Assembly: GCF_001422735.1 (NCBI RefSeq)
Contig: NZ_LMLZ01000001.1
Location: 63,298 to 127,297 of the forward strand
DNA: 64,000 nucleotides
Reading direction: 5' to 3'
Source: Acidovorax sp. Leaf78
GTDB lineage: Bacteria > Pseudomonadota > Gammaproteobacteria > Burkholderiales > Burkholderiaceae_C
The translations under genes were made by a program, and so were the position numbers. Positions 46,923 to 55,347 of the stretch are shown one piece after another. The notes beneath the pieces were generated by a model. The model saw only the letters and a program-made list of their open reading frames with translations, did not search any database and had not been told where the DNA came from. Position 1 is the first letter of the stretch. The number at the start of each line of letters is the position of its first letter.

Positions 46923-47819
46923 TCAGGAGCCTCCTTCGTTCCAGCGCAGCTTCTTGCGCAGGGTGGCAAAGTAGTTCCAGCCCAAAGGATGCAGAAACCG
47001 CACGCAGTGCTCTGAGCGTTTGACCAGAATGCGGTCGCCGTGCAGCAGCGATGCCAGCGACTGCATGTCAAAGTTGGCGCTGACATCCCGGCCGCTGACC
47101 ACCTCGACGGCCACCTCGGTGGCATCCGACAGCACAATGGGTCGGTTGGACAAGGTGTGGGGCGCGATGGGCACGAGCACCCAGCCCGGAATGGAAGGGT
47201 GGAGCATTGGTCCGCCGGCGGACAGCGAATACGCCGTCGACCCGGTGGGTGACGCGATGATGAGCCCGTCGGCACGCTGGTTGGCCACAAAGCGCCCGCC
47301 CACCTCGACGCGCAACTCCACCATGCCCGATGTGGCCCCGCGGTTGACGACCACGTCGTTCATCGCCAGCGCCTCGAACACCACTCTTTCATCGCGCACG
47401 ACCCTGGCGTGCATGAGCGGCCTGAGGTCCTCTTCGTATTCGCCCCGCAGCATGGGCGCCAGCGTGGCCTGATAGGCATCGAAAGGAATATCGGTGATGA
47501 AACCCAGGCGCCCCTGGTTGATGCCGATCAGCGGCGTGCCGAAGCGGGCCAGCCGGCGACCGATGCCCAGCATGGTGCCGTCGCCCCCCACCACCAGGCC
47601 CAGGTCGCACTGGGCGCCTATCTCGTCTACAGTGAGTGCTGGGTAGTGCGCCAGGCCCATGTTGCTGGCAGTCTCGGCTTCGAGGGCCACTTCGCAGCCC
47701 TGCTGTTCTAAAAAGTGAGCGATACCTTCGAGTGCCTGGCGCGAAGTGTCGCCTGCAGAGCCCGCTGATGAAGCCTGGTACTTGCCTATGAGGGCGACAT
47801 GGCGGAAATTGGAGGTCAT
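46923..47819 (-). CDS. nadK: NAD kinase
   Basis: A 298-residue enzyme phosphorylating NAD to NADP. The catalytic motif GGDGT is at 78-82 (Asp80), with [12 protein letters not shown] and [16 protein letters not shown] following, all typical of NadK. ATG 47819 is preferred over the GTG one codon earlier. The gene is divergent from hrcA with only 28 bases between the two start codons. RecN follows directly. Confidence 0.97.
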   Translation of the reverse strand: MTSNFRHVALIGKYQASSAGSAGDTSRQALEGIAHFLEQQGCEVALEAETASNMGLAHYPALTVDEIGAQCDLGLVVGGDGTMLGIGRRLARFGTPLIGINQGRLGFITDIPFDAYQATLAPMLRGEYEEDLRPLMHARVVRDERVVFEALAMNDVVVNRGATSGMVELRVEVGGRFVANQRADGLIIASPTGSTAYSLSAGGPMLHPSIPGWVLVPIAPHTLSNRPIVLSDATEVAVEVVSGRDVSANFDMQSLASLLHGDRILVKRSEHCVRFLHPLGWNYFATLRKKLRWNEGGS

Positions 47820-47847
47820 CACGAAATTACATCATTAAAATCATTCC
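47820..47847. promoter_or_regulatory. Divergent nadK/hrcA promoter gap
   Basis: Only 28 bases separate the two starts. On the plus strand TAAAAT (47836-47841) matches a -10 element; seven bases on, transcription would begin at 47848, the A of the hrcA ATG. On the minus strand TTTAAT overlaps the same A/T tract. No ribosome site precedes hrcA, so its mRNA may be leaderless; the -35 elements, if any, lie in the opposite coding regions. Confidence 0.5.
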
Positions 47848-48852
47848 ATGCTCGATGACCGTGCCAAGTTGTTGCTCAAAGCCCTGGTCGAGCGTTACAT
47901 CGCCGACGGGCAGCCCGTGGGCTCAAGAACTCTGTCGCGCGCGTCGGGGCTGGACCTGTCGCCCGCGACCATCCGCAACGTGATGGCCGACCTGGAGGAG
48001 CTGGGCTTGATCGCCAGCCCGCACACCTCTGCCGGACGCATTCCTACTGCGCGGGGCTACCGGCTGTTTGTGGACACGATGCTTACCGTGCAGCGCGACT
48101 CATTCATGCCCGCGCAGCTCGCGCCGGAGCAGCCTCAGAAGGTCATCGCCAACGCGGCACAGCTGCTGTCCAACCTGTCGCAGTTTGTCGGCGTGGTCAT
48201 GGCGCCCAGGCGCACCTCTGTTTTTCGGCACATCGAGTTTTTGAAGCTGTCAGAACGGCGCTTTCTGGTGATCATCGTGTCGCCGGAAGGGGATGTGCAA
48301 AACCGCGTGATCTTTACCGAGGTCGACTACTCCGCATCGCAGCTGATAGAGACCTCGAATTTCTTGAATGCTCACTACGCGGGCCTGGCCATGGAGCAGG
48401 TGCGCGAACGCCTGAAGTCCGAGGTGGATGCGCTGCGGGGCGAAATCGCATCGCTCATGCAGGCCGCGGTGAATGTGGGTTCCGAAGCCATGTCGGCGGC
48501 GCAGGACGAGGTGGTGATATCCGGCGAGCGCAACCTGCTGGCCGTGAGCGATTTTTCCAGCGACATGGGCAACCTGCGGCGGGCCTTCGATCTCTTCGAG
48601 CAGAAGACCCAGATCCTGCGTCTGCTGGACATCTCCAGCCAGGCAGAAGGCGTGCGGATCTACATCGGCGGCGAGAGCCACGTGGTGCCGTTCGAAGAAC
48701 TGTCGATAGTCAGCTCGCCCTACGAAGTGGACGGCAAGGTGGTCGGCACGCTCGGCGTGATCGGCCCTACGCGCATGCCGTACGACCGGATGATCCAGAT
48801 CGTGGACATCACCTCCAAGCTGGTGTCCAACGCGCTCAGCCACCGCAAGTAA
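47848..48852 (+). CDS. hrcA: Heat-shock repressor HrcA
   Basis: A 334-residue repressor of chaperone genes. The N-terminal winged helix carries [20 protein letters not shown] and [20 protein letters not shown] (DNA-binding signature), followed by the GAF-like middle and C-terminal regions typical of HrcA. I saw no CIRCE element (TTAGCACTC-N9-GAGTGCTAA) upstream, so it is not obviously autoregulated through one. It is divergent from nadK with a 28-base gap and no Shine-Dalgarno sequence in front of its ATG. Confidence 0.95.
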   Translation: MLDDRAKLLLKALVERYIADGQPVGSRTLSRASGLDLSPATIRNVMADLEELGLIASPHTSAGRIPTARGYRLFVDTMLTVQRDSFMPAQLAPEQPQKVIANAAQLLSNLSQFVGVVMAPRRTSVFRHIEFLKLSERRFLVIIVSPEGDVQNRVIFTEVDYSASQLIETSNFLNAHYAGLAMEQVRERLKSEVDALRGEIASLMQAAVNVGSEAMSAAQDEVVISGERNLLAVSDFSSDMGNLRRAFDLFEQKTQILRLLDISSQAEGVRIYIGGESHVVPFEELSIVSSPYEVDGKVVGTLGVIGPTRMPYDRMIQIVDITSKLVSNALSHRK

Positions 48853-48906
48853 GCCCCTACAATACGGCGCTTGCCCCGTTGTGTATGCAGCGCAGGAGCA
48901 TGGCTT

Positions 48907-48983
48907 GGGGCGTTAGCTCAGTTGGTTAGAGCAGAGGACTCATAATCCTTTGGTCGTTGGTTCAAGTCCAACACGCCCTACCA
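48907..48983 (+). tRNA. tRNA with CAT anticodon (Met, or Ile2)
   Basis: A 77-base cloverleaf with encoded CCA. Acceptor GGGGCGT pairs with ACGCCCT; anticodon loop CTCATAA; variable loop TGGTC; T arm GTTGG-TTCAAGT-CCAAC. CAT serves methionine or, after lysidine modification, isoleucine. The TTGGTC variable region and TTCAAGT T loop resemble E. coli tRNA-Ile2 more than its elongator tRNA-Met, so identity is open. A TACAAT at 48858-48863 may be its -10. Confidence 0.9.
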
Positions 48984-49180
48984 CCACCATCCACCATCGA
49001 TGCGTGGGCGGTGTTTGCAGATCAAAGCCATTTTTCTTGCCGGCTTCAGCCCGTTTTCCTTTTGGACGTGCTGCAGTGCATTACAATCTCGGCTTGCGCT
49101 GAATTGTGCTTTTGTTGATGTGCTGCTAGCAGCAAGGGTCAGCAAGAAAATGATGATTTTCAAGGGCCGCCAAGAAATCA

Positions 49181-49189
49181 TGCTATAAT
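49181..49189 (+). promoter_or_regulatory. Extended -10 promoter of tRNA-Arg
   Basis: TGCTATAAT (49181-49189) is a perfect extended -10 element, 11 bases before the tRNA-Arg 5' end. No clear -35 is seen, which the extended TG motif can offset. Confidence 0.6.
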
Positions 49190-49199
49190 TCAAAGCTTA

Positions 49200-49276
49200 G
49201 CGGCTGTAGCTCAGCTGGATAGAGTACTTGGCTACGAACCAAGGGGTCGTGGGTTCGATTCCTGCCAGCCGCACCA
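49200..49276 (+). tRNA. tRNA-Arg(ACG)
   Basis: A 77-base cloverleaf with encoded CCA. Acceptor GCGGCTG pairs with CAGCCGC; anticodon stem CTTGG/CCAAG with loop CTACGAA gives anticodon ACG (A34 presumably edited to inosine); T arm GTGGG-TTCGATT-CCTGC. A strong terminator begins seven bases after its CCA end. Confidence 0.97.
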
Positions 49277-49282
49277 ATGTTT

Positions 49283-49314
49283 AAAGCCTGCAATCGCAAG
49301 ATTGCAGGCTTTTT
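49283..49314 (+). terminator. Strong terminator after tRNA-Arg
   Basis: AAAGCCTGCAATC and GATTGCAGGCTTT form a 13-bp stem with a GCAA tetraloop, with a T run to 49314. It separates the tRNA genes from greB. Confidence 0.9.
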
Positions 49315-49354
49315 CATTTGTCCCAGCGTTTCTCGCTGACAGGGGAGATCTGCG

Positions 49355-49921
49355 ATGAGCAAGGCCTTTACCAAAGAAACCGATGCGTCCGATGACGACG
49401 AGTTGGTACTGCCAGCGTTACCCGCTGGCGGCAAGAACTACATCACCCCGGCCGGATATGCGCGGCTGCGGGATGAGTTGCTGGACCTGATCGACAACGA
49501 GCGCCCCAAAGTGGTGGAGGCCGTGCACTGGGCTGCCAGCAACGGGGATCGGTCTGAAAACGGCGACTATCTCTACGGCAAAAAACGTTTGCGAGAGATC
49601 GACCGGCGCATTCGCTTTCTCACCAGGCGGCTCGAGATTGCCGAGGTGGTGGACCCCAGCCTGCACGTGGGCAGCGACCAGGTGTTCTTCGGCGCCACAG
49701 TCACTTACATCGATGACGAAGGGGTTGAGCGCACGATCACCATCATGGGCATCGACGAGGCGGACAGCCGCGAGTCGCAGGTGAGCTGGATCTCGCCGGT
49801 GGCGCGTGCGCTCTTGAAGGCACGGGTGGGGGATGAGGTGCAGCTGCCTACGCCCGGTGGCGTGCGAAGCCTTGAAGTGGTGGCGGTGCAGTACCCCCAG
49901 CGCATCGAAGCCGCCGGCTAG
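49355..49921 (+). CDS. greB: Transcription elongation factor GreB
   Basis: A 188-residue factor that rescues backtracked RNA polymerase by inducing transcript cleavage. The N-terminal coiled coil and tip acidic residues are in SNGDRSENGDYLYGKKRLRE, which fits GreB rather than GreA; the FKBP-like C-terminal domain follows (ARVGDEVQLPTPGGVRSL). The first 25 residues are acidic and variable. A GGGGAGA ribosome site precedes ATG 49355. It stands between the tRNA terminator and spoT (opposite strand). Confidence 0.95.
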   Translation: MSKAFTKETDASDDDELVLPALPAGGKNYITPAGYARLRDELLDLIDNERPKVVEAVHWAASNGDRSENGDYLYGKKRLREIDRRIRFLTRRLEIAEVVDPSLHVGSDQVFFGATVTYIDDEGVERTITIMGIDEADSRESQVSWISPVARALLKARVGDEVQLPTPGGVRSLEVVAVQYPQRIEAAG

Positions 49922-50043
49922 CAGCATCAACAGCGCGGCATCGTTACGTCACTTCAGGTCACGTCAATTCGATCGTTCGCTCACTAGCTCCACCTCACAC
50001 CAGTTGACGCTGATGCGGCGCACAGCGCAGCGCTGGCGCCCGC

Positions 50044-52326
50044 TCAGGCTGCCTGCGGCGTGATGCGAACGGCGCGAATGACGGCCTGCGTGCGCCGCAA
50101 GTTGCGCAGCGCAGTTTCGAGGTGGATCTGGTCGCGCACTGCCACGATGAAGCGCAAGTCCGTGGTGTCCAGGGCTGCCTCGTCATCCATGTCCACATGG
50201 GTGATGTCGGCTTCCGAGCTGGCCAGTTCTGCGGCCACGCGGGCGAGCACGCCTTTGCCGTTGGTAACGGTCACGACGACGCCGGTTTCGAACATGCGCG
50301 TGGGCTCGTCAGACCAGTCCACCGCAATGAACCGCTCGCTGTCCTTGTGCTGCAGCCGTTTGGCCACGGTGCAATGCGCGTTGTGGACGACCAGGCCCTC
50401 GCCACGGCCCAGGTAGCCGACGATGCTGTCTCCCGGCACAGGGCGGCAGCAGGTCGCATATTGCACCGAGGCGTTTTCGCTGCCGTCCAGGGTCACCGCG
50501 CCTTGCGACAGTGTCTCGTGGGACGTGTAGCGCTCCCGCGTCATGAGCAGGGCGTCTGGGCGGTGGCCGTGTTCGGACATCAGCACCATCAGCCGCTTGG
50601 CCACGATGCTGGCGATGCGTTTGCCCAGGCCCAGGTCGGTCATGAGCTCGCTGCGGGTCCGGTTGCCGGTAAAGCGCAGCAGCTTGTCCCACAGGGGTTG
50701 TGTTTCTGCAGACACCGGTGGCAGTTGCTCCAGCCCCTCGGCGCGGATGGCCTGGGTCAGCAGTTTTTCGCCCAAGCCTTCGGATTCAGTCTGGGCCAGG
50801 GTCTTGAGGTAGTGCCGGATTTTCGAGCGTGCGCGGCCGGTGCGGACAAAACCCAGCCACGCCGGGTTGGGCGTGGACACTGGCGCGGTGATGACTTCCA
50901 CCACATCGCCGTTCTTGAGCTCGGTGCGCAGGGGTACCTGCTCGTTGTTGATCTTGGCGGCCGTGGTGCGGTCGCCCACATTGCTGTGGATGGCATACGC
51001 AAAGTCGACCACCGTGGCGCCACGCGGCAAGGCCATGATCTGGCTCTTGGGCGTGAAGACGTACACCGCGTCGGGGAACAGGTCGACCTTCACGTGGTCC
51101 CAGAACTCCGCCGCGTCGCGGGTTTCGTTCTGGATGTCGAGCAGCGACTGCAGCCACTTGGTACCCAGGCGCTCGGCAGACGTGCCGTCGCCATCCTGTG
51201 CCTTGTACAGCCAGTGCGCTGCCACGCCGGCTTCGGCAATGACGTGCATCTCGTCGGTGCGCATCTGGAACTCGATGTTCACGCCCGAGGGGCCTACCAG
51301 GGTGGTGTGCAGCGACTGGTAGCCGTTGAGCTTCGCAATCGCGATGTGGTCCTTGAACTTGCCCGGCACGGGCTTGTACATCTGGTGCAGCACACCCAGT
51401 GCGGTGTAGCAGTCTGTCACCGTGGGCACGATCACGCGGAAACCGTAGATGTCCGTCACCTGGGCAAAGCTTAGGTGTTTGAGGTCCATCTTCTGGTAGA
51501 TGGCGTACAGGGTCTTCTCGCGGCCGGCCAAGCGCACCTGCATGCCGATCTTGGAGAAGGCGGCATCCACCTCGGTCTGCACCCGCTGCACCAGGTCGCG
51601 GCGGCGGTTGCGCGACTTGTTGACCGCCTTGGACAGCGTGGCGTAGCGCCAGGGGTGCAGGTGGCGGAACGACAGGTCCTGCAGCTCGCGGTAGGTCTGG
51701 TTCAGGCCCAGGCGGTGGGCGATGGGTGCGTAGATCTCCAGCGTTTCCGACGAGATGCGGCCCCATTTGCTGCGCGGCATGTCCGACAGCGTGCGCATGT
51801 TGTGCGTGCGGTCGGCCAGCTTGATCAGAATGACTCGGACGTCGCGGGCCATGGCCAGCAGCATCTTGCGGAAGGATTCGGCCTGGTTTTCTTCGCGGGT
51901 GTTGAACTGCAGCTTGTCCAGCTTGGTGAGTCCGTCCACCAGTTCTGCCACCGGTGCGCCGAAGCGGTCGATGAGGTCCGCCTTGGTGACGCCGCAGTCT
52001 TCCATGGCGTCGTGCAGCAGCGCTGCCATGAGCGCCTGCGCATCGAGCTTCCAGCTGGCGCACTGGGCGGCCACGGCAATCGGGTGCGTGATGTAGGGCT
52101 CGCCGCTGTTGCGCAACTGGCCCAGGTGGGCCTCGTCGGCAAACCGGTAGGCCTGGCGCACCTGCTCGATGCTGGTGGCGTCCAGGTAGTCCAGGCTGTC
52201 GGTCAGCGCGGCAAAGCTGGCCGCAGCTGCATTGGCCGCCGCTGCAGCTGCCGAGAGTGTCCCTGCCGAGGGCGAATCGCCAGGCCGGGGCTGCGTTGCA
52301 GAAGGTGAGTTGAGCACCGCGTTCAT
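50044..52326 (-). CDS. spoT: Bifunctional (p)ppGpp synthetase/hydrolase SpoT
   Basis: A 760-residue stringent-response enzyme. The N-terminal HD hydrolase domain has His81 and HDAMED at 105-110, all intact, so it should degrade (p)ppGpp. The synthetase domain carries GREKTLYAIYQKMDLKHLSF. A TGS domain (about 415-475) and ACT-type C-terminus (about 685-760, TNGKGVLARVAAELASSEA) complete the RSH layout. ATG 52326 is the first ATG of the frame after the rpoZ-spoT terminator region; the first 40 residues are Ala-rich. It follows rpoZ, the classic order, but a terminator sits between them. Confidence 0.96.
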   Translation of the reverse strand: MNAVLNSPSATQPRPGDSPSAGTLSAAAAAANAAAASFAALTDSLDYLDATSIEQVRQAYRFADEAHLGQLRNSGEPYITHPIAVAAQCASWKLDAQALMAALLHDAMEDCGVTKADLIDRFGAPVAELVDGLTKLDKLQFNTREENQAESFRKMLLAMARDVRVILIKLADRTHNMRTLSDMPRSKWGRISSETLEIYAPIAHRLGLNQTYRELQDLSFRHLHPWRYATLSKAVNKSRNRRRDLVQRVQTEVDAAFSKIGMQVRLAGREKTLYAIYQKMDLKHLSFAQVTDIYGFRVIVPTVTDCYTALGVLHQMYKPVPGKFKDHIAIAKLNGYQSLHTTLVGPSGVNIEFQMRTDEMHVIAEAGVAAHWLYKAQDGDGTSAERLGTKWLQSLLDIQNETRDAAEFWDHVKVDLFPDAVYVFTPKSQIMALPRGATVVDFAYAIHSNVGDRTTAAKINNEQVPLRTELKNGDVVEVITAPVSTPNPAWLGFVRTGRARSKIRHYLKTLAQTESEGLGEKLLTQAIRAEGLEQLPPVSAETQPLWDKLLRFTGNRTRSELMTDLGLGKRIASIVAKRLMVLMSEHGHRPDALLMTRERYTSHETLSQGAVTLDGSENASVQYATCCRPVPGDSIVGYLGRGEGLVVHNAHCTVAKRLQHKDSERFIAVDWSDEPTRMFETGVVVTVTNGKGVLARVAAELASSEADITHVDMDDEAALDTTDLRFIVAVRDQIHLETALRNLRRTQAVIRAVRITPQAA

Positions 52327-52368
52327 GCCTTTAATGTAGCGCGGGAGCGCACCCGGCGAGTTCGGCGC

Positions 52369-52399
52369 AAAAAAAAGCACCGCTGGCGCGGTGCTTTTT
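52369..52399. terminator. Bidirectional terminator between rpoZ and spoT
   Basis: GCACCGC / GCGGTGC (52377-52383, 52388-52394) with a TGGC loop, T5 on the plus strand and an eight-T run on the minus strand. It lies 24 bases after the rpoZ stop and about 42 before the spoT start, so spoT expression relies on read-through or on an inner promoter. Confidence 0.8.
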
Positions 52400-52422
52400 G
52401 CGGGCGCGGCCCGGCAGAAACC

Positions 52423-52626
52423 TCAACCAGGAACCTTCTTGAGCATCTCCAAACCCACTTTGCCTTCGGCGATTTCGCGCAGGGCGGTCACGGCGGGCTT
52501 GTTGCGGCTTTCGATACGGGGAGCATGGCCCTGGCTCAGCATGCGAGCGCGGTAAGTGGCTGCCAACACGAGCTGGAAACGGTTGGGGATCTTTTCCAGA
52601 CAGTCTTCTACGGTGATGCGTGCCAT
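52423..52626 (-). CDS. rpoZ: RNA polymerase omega subunit
   Basis: A 67-residue subunit that helps assemble RNA polymerase. The sequence [20 protein letters not shown], then [13 protein letters not shown] and [17 protein letters not shown], is characteristic of omega. It lies 17 bases after gmk and before spoT, the standard gmk-rpoZ-spoT order. Confidence 0.97.
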   Translation of the reverse strand: MARITVEDCLEKIPNRFQLVLAATYRARMLSQGHAPRIESRNKPAVTALREIAEGKVGLEMLKKVPG

Positions 52627-52643
52627 GGGGTGTACTCCGGAAT

Positions 52644-53264
52644 TCAGGTGATATTGAGCGACTGGAAGGTGTCAGCACGCGCACGGCGCTGGGCGGCGTA
52701 CTTCAGACGCTGGGCATGAACCACGGCTTTCAGGTCGAAGAGCGCGCGTTCAAACAACTCGTTGATTATAACGAAGTCGAATTTGCCGACCTGGGCCATC
52801 TCTTCGGCCGCATTCTTAAGGCGCACTTCGATGACATCGGGAGAGTCTTCTCCGCGGCGCTCCAGGCGCGAGCGCAACTCCTCCCAGCTGGGCGGAAGGA
52901 TGAACACCAGGATGGCGTTGGCAAAGGCTTGCTTGATCTGCAGCGCGCCCTGGAAGTCGATCTCCAGAATCACGTCCGTGCCCTGCGCAATGCGCTCCTC
53001 GATGGCTTTCTTGGAGGTGCCATAGCGGTTGCCGTGGACGTGCGCCCACTCGACGAAAGCGTTGCCTTCGATCATGGCGTCGAACTCGGGCTGCGATGCA
53101 AAGTAGTAGTCGCGCCCGTGCTTTTCCTGCCCGCGGGGGGGGCGGGTGGTGTGCGAGATCGACAGGTGCACGTGGGAGTCAAGCTCCAGCAGGGCCTTGA
53201 CCAGGCTGGATTTGCCAGCGCCACTGGGCGCCGCCACTACGAAAAGGTTTCCTGGATAGTCCAT
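52644..53264 (-). CDS. gmk: Guanylate kinase
   Basis: A 206-residue enzyme phosphorylating GMP to GDP. P-loop APSGAGKS is at residues 12-19, followed by [18 protein letters not shown] and the GMP-binding [14 protein letters not shown]. Length is normal. It is 36 bases after yicC and 17 before rpoZ on the same strand. Its link with rpoZ and spoT fits the control of guanine nucleotide and ppGpp levels. Confidence 0.97.
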   Translation of the reverse strand: MDYPGNLFVVAAPSGAGKSSLVKALLELDSHVHLSISHTTRPPRGQEKHGRDYYFASQPEFDAMIEGNAFVEWAHVHGNRYGTSKKAIEERIAQGTDVILEIDFQGALQIKQAFANAILVFILPPSWEELRSRLERRGEDSPDVIEVRLKNAAEEMAQVGKFDFVIINELFERALFDLKAVVHAQRLKYAAQRRARADTFQSLNIT

Positions 53265-53300
53265 AACGAATATGCGTCCAGCGCTATCAAAACACGGGTG

Positions 53301-54218
53301 TCATTCAATATTCTGCACCTGCTCGCGCATCTGCTCGATCAGCACCTTCATGTCCACGCTGATGCGCGTGAGGTCGAGTGCGGCAGATTTGGAGCCCAGC
53401 GTATTGGCTTCGCGGTGCAGTTCCTGGATGAGAAAGTCCAGCCGTTTGCCCACTTCGCCGCCTTTTTTCAGCAGGCGCTCGATTTCGTCGAGGTGGGAAT
53501 CCAGCCGCGTGATTTCTTCAGCCACGTCGATGCGGATGGCAAAGGCCGTGGCTTCGGTCATCGCGCGGTCCCGCGCGGCCTCGGGGGCGACCGCACCGTC
53601 GGTGAGCGCCATGGCTTCTTTCCAGCGCTCCATGAACCGAAGGCGTTGCTGCTCGACCAGCTGGGGCACCATCGGGACAGCCTGGGCTGCCAGGGCGCGC
53701 AGTTGCTTCAACCGGTCTTGCAACATGGCTGCCAGGCGCTTGCCTTCGCGCTCCCGGGCGGCCATGAGTGCGTCGAGGGCCTCTTCTGCCAGGGCAGGGA
53801 CGGCGCTGGCCCAGTCTTCGCTGGCCGACGGCGCATTGGCGCACAGGCGCAGCGCGTCGGCCACCGTGAGGGGCGCAGCGTTGGGCAGCCAGGCCTTCAC
53901 CGAGTCCTGAATGGAGTTGAGCCGCTGCAACAGGCGCGGGGGCGGGTCTTGCAGCGCATTGTTGTCTTCGGACTCCAGGGCAGCGCGCACTTCGACCTTG
54001 CCGCGCTTGAGGCGCGCGGTGAGCAGGCTGCGCAGTGCAGGCTCCAGCGCGCGCAGGTCGTCGGGCAGGCGGAAAGACAGGTCCAGAAAGCGGCTATTGA
54101 CCGAGCGGATTTCGAGCCCCAGCCGGCGCGACGGCGTCGCGCGGGCATCGGTTTCTGCGCCAGTGGCGGACGCGCCATGCTGTGCGCTGGCGTATCCGGT
54201 CATGCTGTAAACTGGCAT
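53301..54218 (-). CDS. YicC-family endoribonuclease
   Basis: A 305-residue protein of the YicC/YloC family, which has been described as an endoribonuclease acting on small-RNA pathways in enterobacteria. The start MPVYSMTGYASAQ and the conserved central region GLEIRSVNSRFLDLSFRLPD are family hallmarks; the C-terminal DUF1732 part has RIDVAEEITRLDSHLDEI and KRLDFLIQELHREANTLGSK. It begins the yicC-gmk-rpoZ-spoT run and is divergent from the kinase gene, 75 bases away. Confidence 0.92.
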   Translation of the reverse strand: MPVYSMTGYASAQHGASATGAETDARATPSRRLGLEIRSVNSRFLDLSFRLPDDLRALEPALRSLLTARLKRGKVEVRAALESEDNNALQDPPPRLLQRLNSIQDSVKAWLPNAAPLTVADALRLCANAPSASEDWASAVPALAEEALDALMAAREREGKRLAAMLQDRLKQLRALAAQAVPMVPQLVEQQRLRFMERWKEAMALTDGAVAPEAARDRAMTEATAFAIRIDVAEEITRLDSHLDEIERLLKKGGEVGKRLDFLIQELHREANTLGSKSAALDLTRISVDMKVLIEQMREQVQNIE

Positions 54219-54293
54219 TGGACTTTTTGATGGTTGCTTGCGATCCGGCGATTATCCGGGTTCCGCTCTACCCCCGAGTCATCTTCGCAAAAT

Positions 54294-55310
54294 ATGTCAA
54301 AAATCAAGCCGGCTCCCTTGCCGCCCGACACCGCCATTGGTGGATACCGCGTGGTTCGCAGGGTGTCCTCCGGGGGCTTTGGTGTGGTGTACCTCGCCAC
54401 CGACAGCGAAGGCCAGCAGGTCGCCATCAAGGAATACCTCCCTTCGTCGCTGGCCACCCGCGGCCCCGGCGAGCTGCTCCCCAAGGTGCCGTCCGAAAAG
54501 CTCTCGCTGTACCGCCTGGGCCTCAAGAGCTTTTTTGAAGAAGGCCGCTCGCTCGCCCAGATCTCGCATGCCTCTGTAGTGAGCGTGCTCAATTTCTTTC
54601 GCGAGAACGAAACCGTCTACATGGTGATGAATTACCTGGAGGGCGCGACCTTGCAGGACTTCATCATCACCGCGCGCGACCTCAAGACCCAGAAGGTCTT
54701 TCGCGAATCCACCATTCGCTCGTTGTTCGACGAGGTCCTGCGCGGCCTGCGCATCGTGCACCAGCACAAGATGCTGCACCTGGATATCAAGCCGGCCAAC
54801 ATCTTCATCACCGACGACAACAAGGCCGTGATGATCGACTTCGGCGCCGCGCGCGAGGTGCTGTCCAAGGAAGGCAACTTCATCCGCCCCATGTACACCC
54901 CCGGCTTTGCCGCGCCCGAGATGTACCGGCGCGATTCGTCGATGGGCCCCTGGACCGACATCTACGCCATCGGCGCCTGCATCTATGCCTGCATGCAGGG
55001 CTTTCCGCCCAACGAGGCGCCCCAGCGCATCGAAAAAGACCGCCTGTCCCTGGCGCTGACCAAGCTGCGCGGCGTGTACTCCGACAACCTGATCGAGGTG
55101 GTGGAGTGGTGCATGGCGCTCGACCCGCTGTCGCGCCCGCAGTCGGTGTTTGCGCTGCAAAAGGAGCTCAGCCGCGAGGGCGAGCGCCGCTACACCAAGC
55201 TGTCCGTCGGCGAAAAAATGCGGCTGCAGCTGGACACACTGGTGTCCGACACCAAGAAGAATGTGCAGAAGGTGGGCGAAGCCACCGGTATCGGAGCCAA
55301 ACCCAAATGA
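54294..55310 (+). CDS. Serine/threonine protein kinase
   Basis: A 338-residue cytoplasmic eukaryote-like kinase. The Gly loop is VSSGGFGVVY, Lys46 in VAIKEY, catalytic loop HLDIKPAN (162-169, HLD in place of HRD, Asp164), and DFG at 182-184 with PGFAAPEM in the activation segment. No membrane helix or sensor domain; residues about 290-338 form a Lys-rich tail. ATG 54294 follows the conserved spacing; a longer frame lacks support. The PP2C gene follows at 37 bases, forming a writer-eraser pair. Its substrates are unknown; type VI secretion genes, which often accompany such pairs, are not in this window. Confidence 0.92.
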   Translation: MSKIKPAPLPPDTAIGGYRVVRRVSSGGFGVVYLATDSEGQQVAIKEYLPSSLATRGPGELLPKVPSEKLSLYRLGLKSFFEEGRSLAQISHASVVSVLNFFRENETVYMVMNYLEGATLQDFIITARDLKTQKVFRESTIRSLFDEVLRGLRIVHQHKMLHLDIKPANIFITDDNKAVMIDFGAAREVLSKEGNFIRPMYTPGFAAPEMYRRDSSMGPWTDIYAIGACIYACMQGFPPNEAPQRIEKDRLSLALTKLRGVYSDNLIEVVEWCMALDPLSRPQSVFALQKELSREGERRYTKLSVGEKMRLQLDTLVSDTKKNVQKVGEATGIGAKPK

Positions 55311-55347
55311 ACACGACTGACGCCCAGCGGGTAGGGGTGGGGCGCCC

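Noticed and set aside
46915..46930. A LexA box upstream of recN
   Set aside because: The nadK-recN gap is two bases and no CTGT-N8-ACAG was seen nearby; SOS control cannot be shown here.
48800..48906. A CIRCE operator near hrcA
   Set aside because: No TTAGCACTC-N9-GAGTGCTAA was found around hrcA, so no heat-shock operator is annotated in this window.
49121..49134. Palindrome TGCTGCTAGCAGCA between the two tRNA genes
   Set aside because: A short 14-base palindrome is expected at this density and has no clear promoter or terminator role.
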